A model generated the notes under the pieces. That model was not told the DNA's origin. It saw nothing but the letters and a program-made list of their open reading frames with translations, and did not search any database. Source: SICV01 sp038045265 (GTDB lineage: Archaea; Nanobdellota; Nanobdellia; Pacearchaeales; GW2011-AR1). Taken from it: DNA of 31,709 nucleotides. The stretch spans positions 1 to 31,709 of the forward strand of contig JBBSYL010000009.1 in NCBI GenBank assembly GCA_038045265.1. Reading direction: 5' to 3'. The position numbers and the translations under genes are program-made. This document shows positions 30,774 to 31,709 of the stretch, piece by piece; position 1 is the first letter of the stretch, and each line of letters begins with the position of its first letter.

Positions 30774-31709
30774 ATGGTTCAAAAACTTAGTAAAAACTGG
30801 TTGGTTTTTTATACTGTTTTGTCAGCAGTTTTGCTTGTTCCCCTTGTATCCACAATTGTGCTGGACTTAAGTGTTAATACTAATTTTGCTGGGTTGAATT
30901 CACAGTTTAGAACGATTTATAATGAATCTGCGCACAATGGAGCAGATGGTTTTGATGTTCCTGCTTCAAGAAGCCCGAGTAATTATTCTCAATTTTATTC
31001 TAAGATTTGCACTGCAGGTGCGAATTGTAGCGTTTCTGTTGATGCTTGGAATGTTACTCAAAGATTTAGACAATTGAATCTTAGCTATCTCGCCTCGCCG
31101 AATCAGACTGGAGGATATCTTAATCTCACCTGGACTTTTACAAATACAAGCTATAACGCATTTTTGCATGACTTTGGAAGCGATTCAAGTTATGCTACTG
31201 AAAATATTTCTGAAATTGATATGGCGTTGAATAAATCTTATAATAGAAGTATTGGCTCTACAGGATATAGATATTTTACTTTGACAGTTTACAACCTTAC
31301 TTACGATTTAATCGCGCCTTACATAAACTATTCTATGGAAACTGAAACATCTGGAATATTCAGACCAAGAAGCGATGTGGTCATTAATGTAACTGCAACA
31401 GATACGAATCTTGCAAATATTACAATTAATCTTTATTATTCCAATAGCACTTTGCTGAATAGAACTGTTGTTACAAGCTCTCCTCATTATGTTAATATAA
31501 CTGGATTAGCAGATGGAATTTACTTCTATAACGCAAGCGCAGAGGACGCGTCTTGGAATAGAAATTATACGGTAACAAGGAATATAACTCTGGATAATAT
31601 AGTTCCAGATGTTAATGTAACTTTCCCTGTAAATGGAACAGTTTACAGTAGTATAGATTTGCCTTTAGTGTTCAATATAACATTAAATGAAAATGGAGGA
31701 TTTGCACAA
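30774..31709 (+). CDS. Surface protein with N-terminal anchor, 3' truncated by the window end
   Basis: The frame is open from ATG 30774 to the last base (312 codons so far). Residues about 8-33 form a signal anchor or signal peptide (WLVFYTVLSAVLLVPLVSTI). The rest is rich in Asn, Ser, Thr and Tyr with many N-x-S/T sequons (for example NVT, NLT, NYS, NIT), as in glycosylated archaeal surface proteins. From about residue 185 the segment LIAPYINYSMETETSG leads into Ig/fibronectin-like repeats marked by NATDTN-like and DGIYFYNASAEDASWN turns, followed by a second unit starting NIVPDVNVTFPVNGT. The TATA-like tatttaaatg is about 40 bases upstream and AGAGGGA lies 4-10 bases before the ATG, so it has a short leader. 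The full size is unknown. Confidence 0.85.
   Translation, partial: MVQKLSKNWLVFYTVLSAVLLVPLVSTIVLDLSVNTNFAGLNSQFRTIYNESAHNGADGFDVPASRSPSNYSQFYSKICTAGANCSVSVDAWNVTQRFRQLNLSYLASPNQTGGYLNLTWTFTNTSYNAFLHDFGSDSSYATENISEIDMALNKSYNRSIGSTGYRYFTLTVYNLTYDLIAPYINYSMETETSGIFRPRSDVVINVTATDTNLANITINLYYSNSTLLNRTVVTSSPHYVNITGLADGIYFYNASAEDASWNRNYTVTRNITLDNIVPDVNVTFPVNGTVYSSIDLPLVFNITLNENGGFAQ

Overview
The window looks like a chromosomal segment of an AT-rich archaeon, most likely a DPANN-type lineage (Woesearchaeota/Pacearchaeota-like); that placement is inferred from gene content, not from a search. Evidence for Archaea: archaeal-type PheRS alpha and beta, the RNase P protein Rpp30, an archaeal UMP kinase, an Ogg2-type 8-oxoguanine glycosylase, a circularly permuted YlqF/RbgA-like GTPase, and tRNA genes without encoded CCA, two of them with introns framed by canonical bulge-helix-bulge (BHB) motifs at 37/38. 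Many genes have a TATA-like box 22-30 nt before the start codon and no Shine-Dalgarno sequence, so most first genes of transcripts appear leaderless. Downstream genes start at TAAAATG or ATGA junctions.

Layout. 1-3.2 kb: an unknown protein, a permuted GTPase, a small membrane protein, and on the minus strand DisA (c-di-AMP synthase). 3.3-4.4 kb: an intron-containing tRNA-Glu(CTC) whose first 15 nt are also the last four codons and stop of an upstream LAGLIDADG endonuclease; a tRNA 5'-half-like remnant lies upstream of that gene. 4.5-5.9 kb: a CARF-HEPN (Csm6/Csx1-like, Cas02710-like) ribonuclease gene with no CRISPR array or other cas gene nearby. 6.0-8.0 kb: a tightly coupled minus-strand operon of a HAD phosphatase and two unrecognised proteins. 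8.0-11.5 kb: small membrane proteins, tRNA-Gln, a YdjM-like membrane hydrolase, intron-containing tRNA-Thr, an unknown protein, an HNH endonuclease and a small zinc-ribbon protein.

11.5-16.4 kb is the housekeeping block: on the minus strand pyrH-rpp30-(hairpins)-pheS-pheT. Divergent from it, sharing one near-palindromic TATA box, is a membrane-anchored class III nucleotidyl cyclase with a large predicted extracytoplasmic sensor region (16.4-18.5 kb). 18.5-20.7 kb holds two VapBC-type toxin-antitoxin loci, each with an inverted-repeat operator touching the antitoxin start codon. The first toxin gene is broken by an insertion of about 170 nt made of consecutive hairpins.

20.7-31.7 kb: Ogg2, then three large surface proteins: a membrane-anchored parallel beta-helix protein of about 1,870 residues with an Asn/Ala-rich stalk, a secreted protein with cadherin/Ig-like repeats (about 970 residues), and a third Asn/Thr-rich surface protein that runs off the end. 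A RelBE-type toxin-antitoxin pair and a 44-codon ORF lie between the last two.

A possible common theme is nucleotide second messengers: DisA (c-di-AMP), a CARF-HEPN RNase (family ligand: cyclic oligoadenylates) and a sensor adenylyl cyclase (cAMP) sit within 17 kb. Whether they form one system is not shown by the sequence. The clearest oddities visible directly are the endonuclease/tRNA-Glu overlap, the hairpin element inside the PIN toxin and the orphan CARF-HEPN effector.
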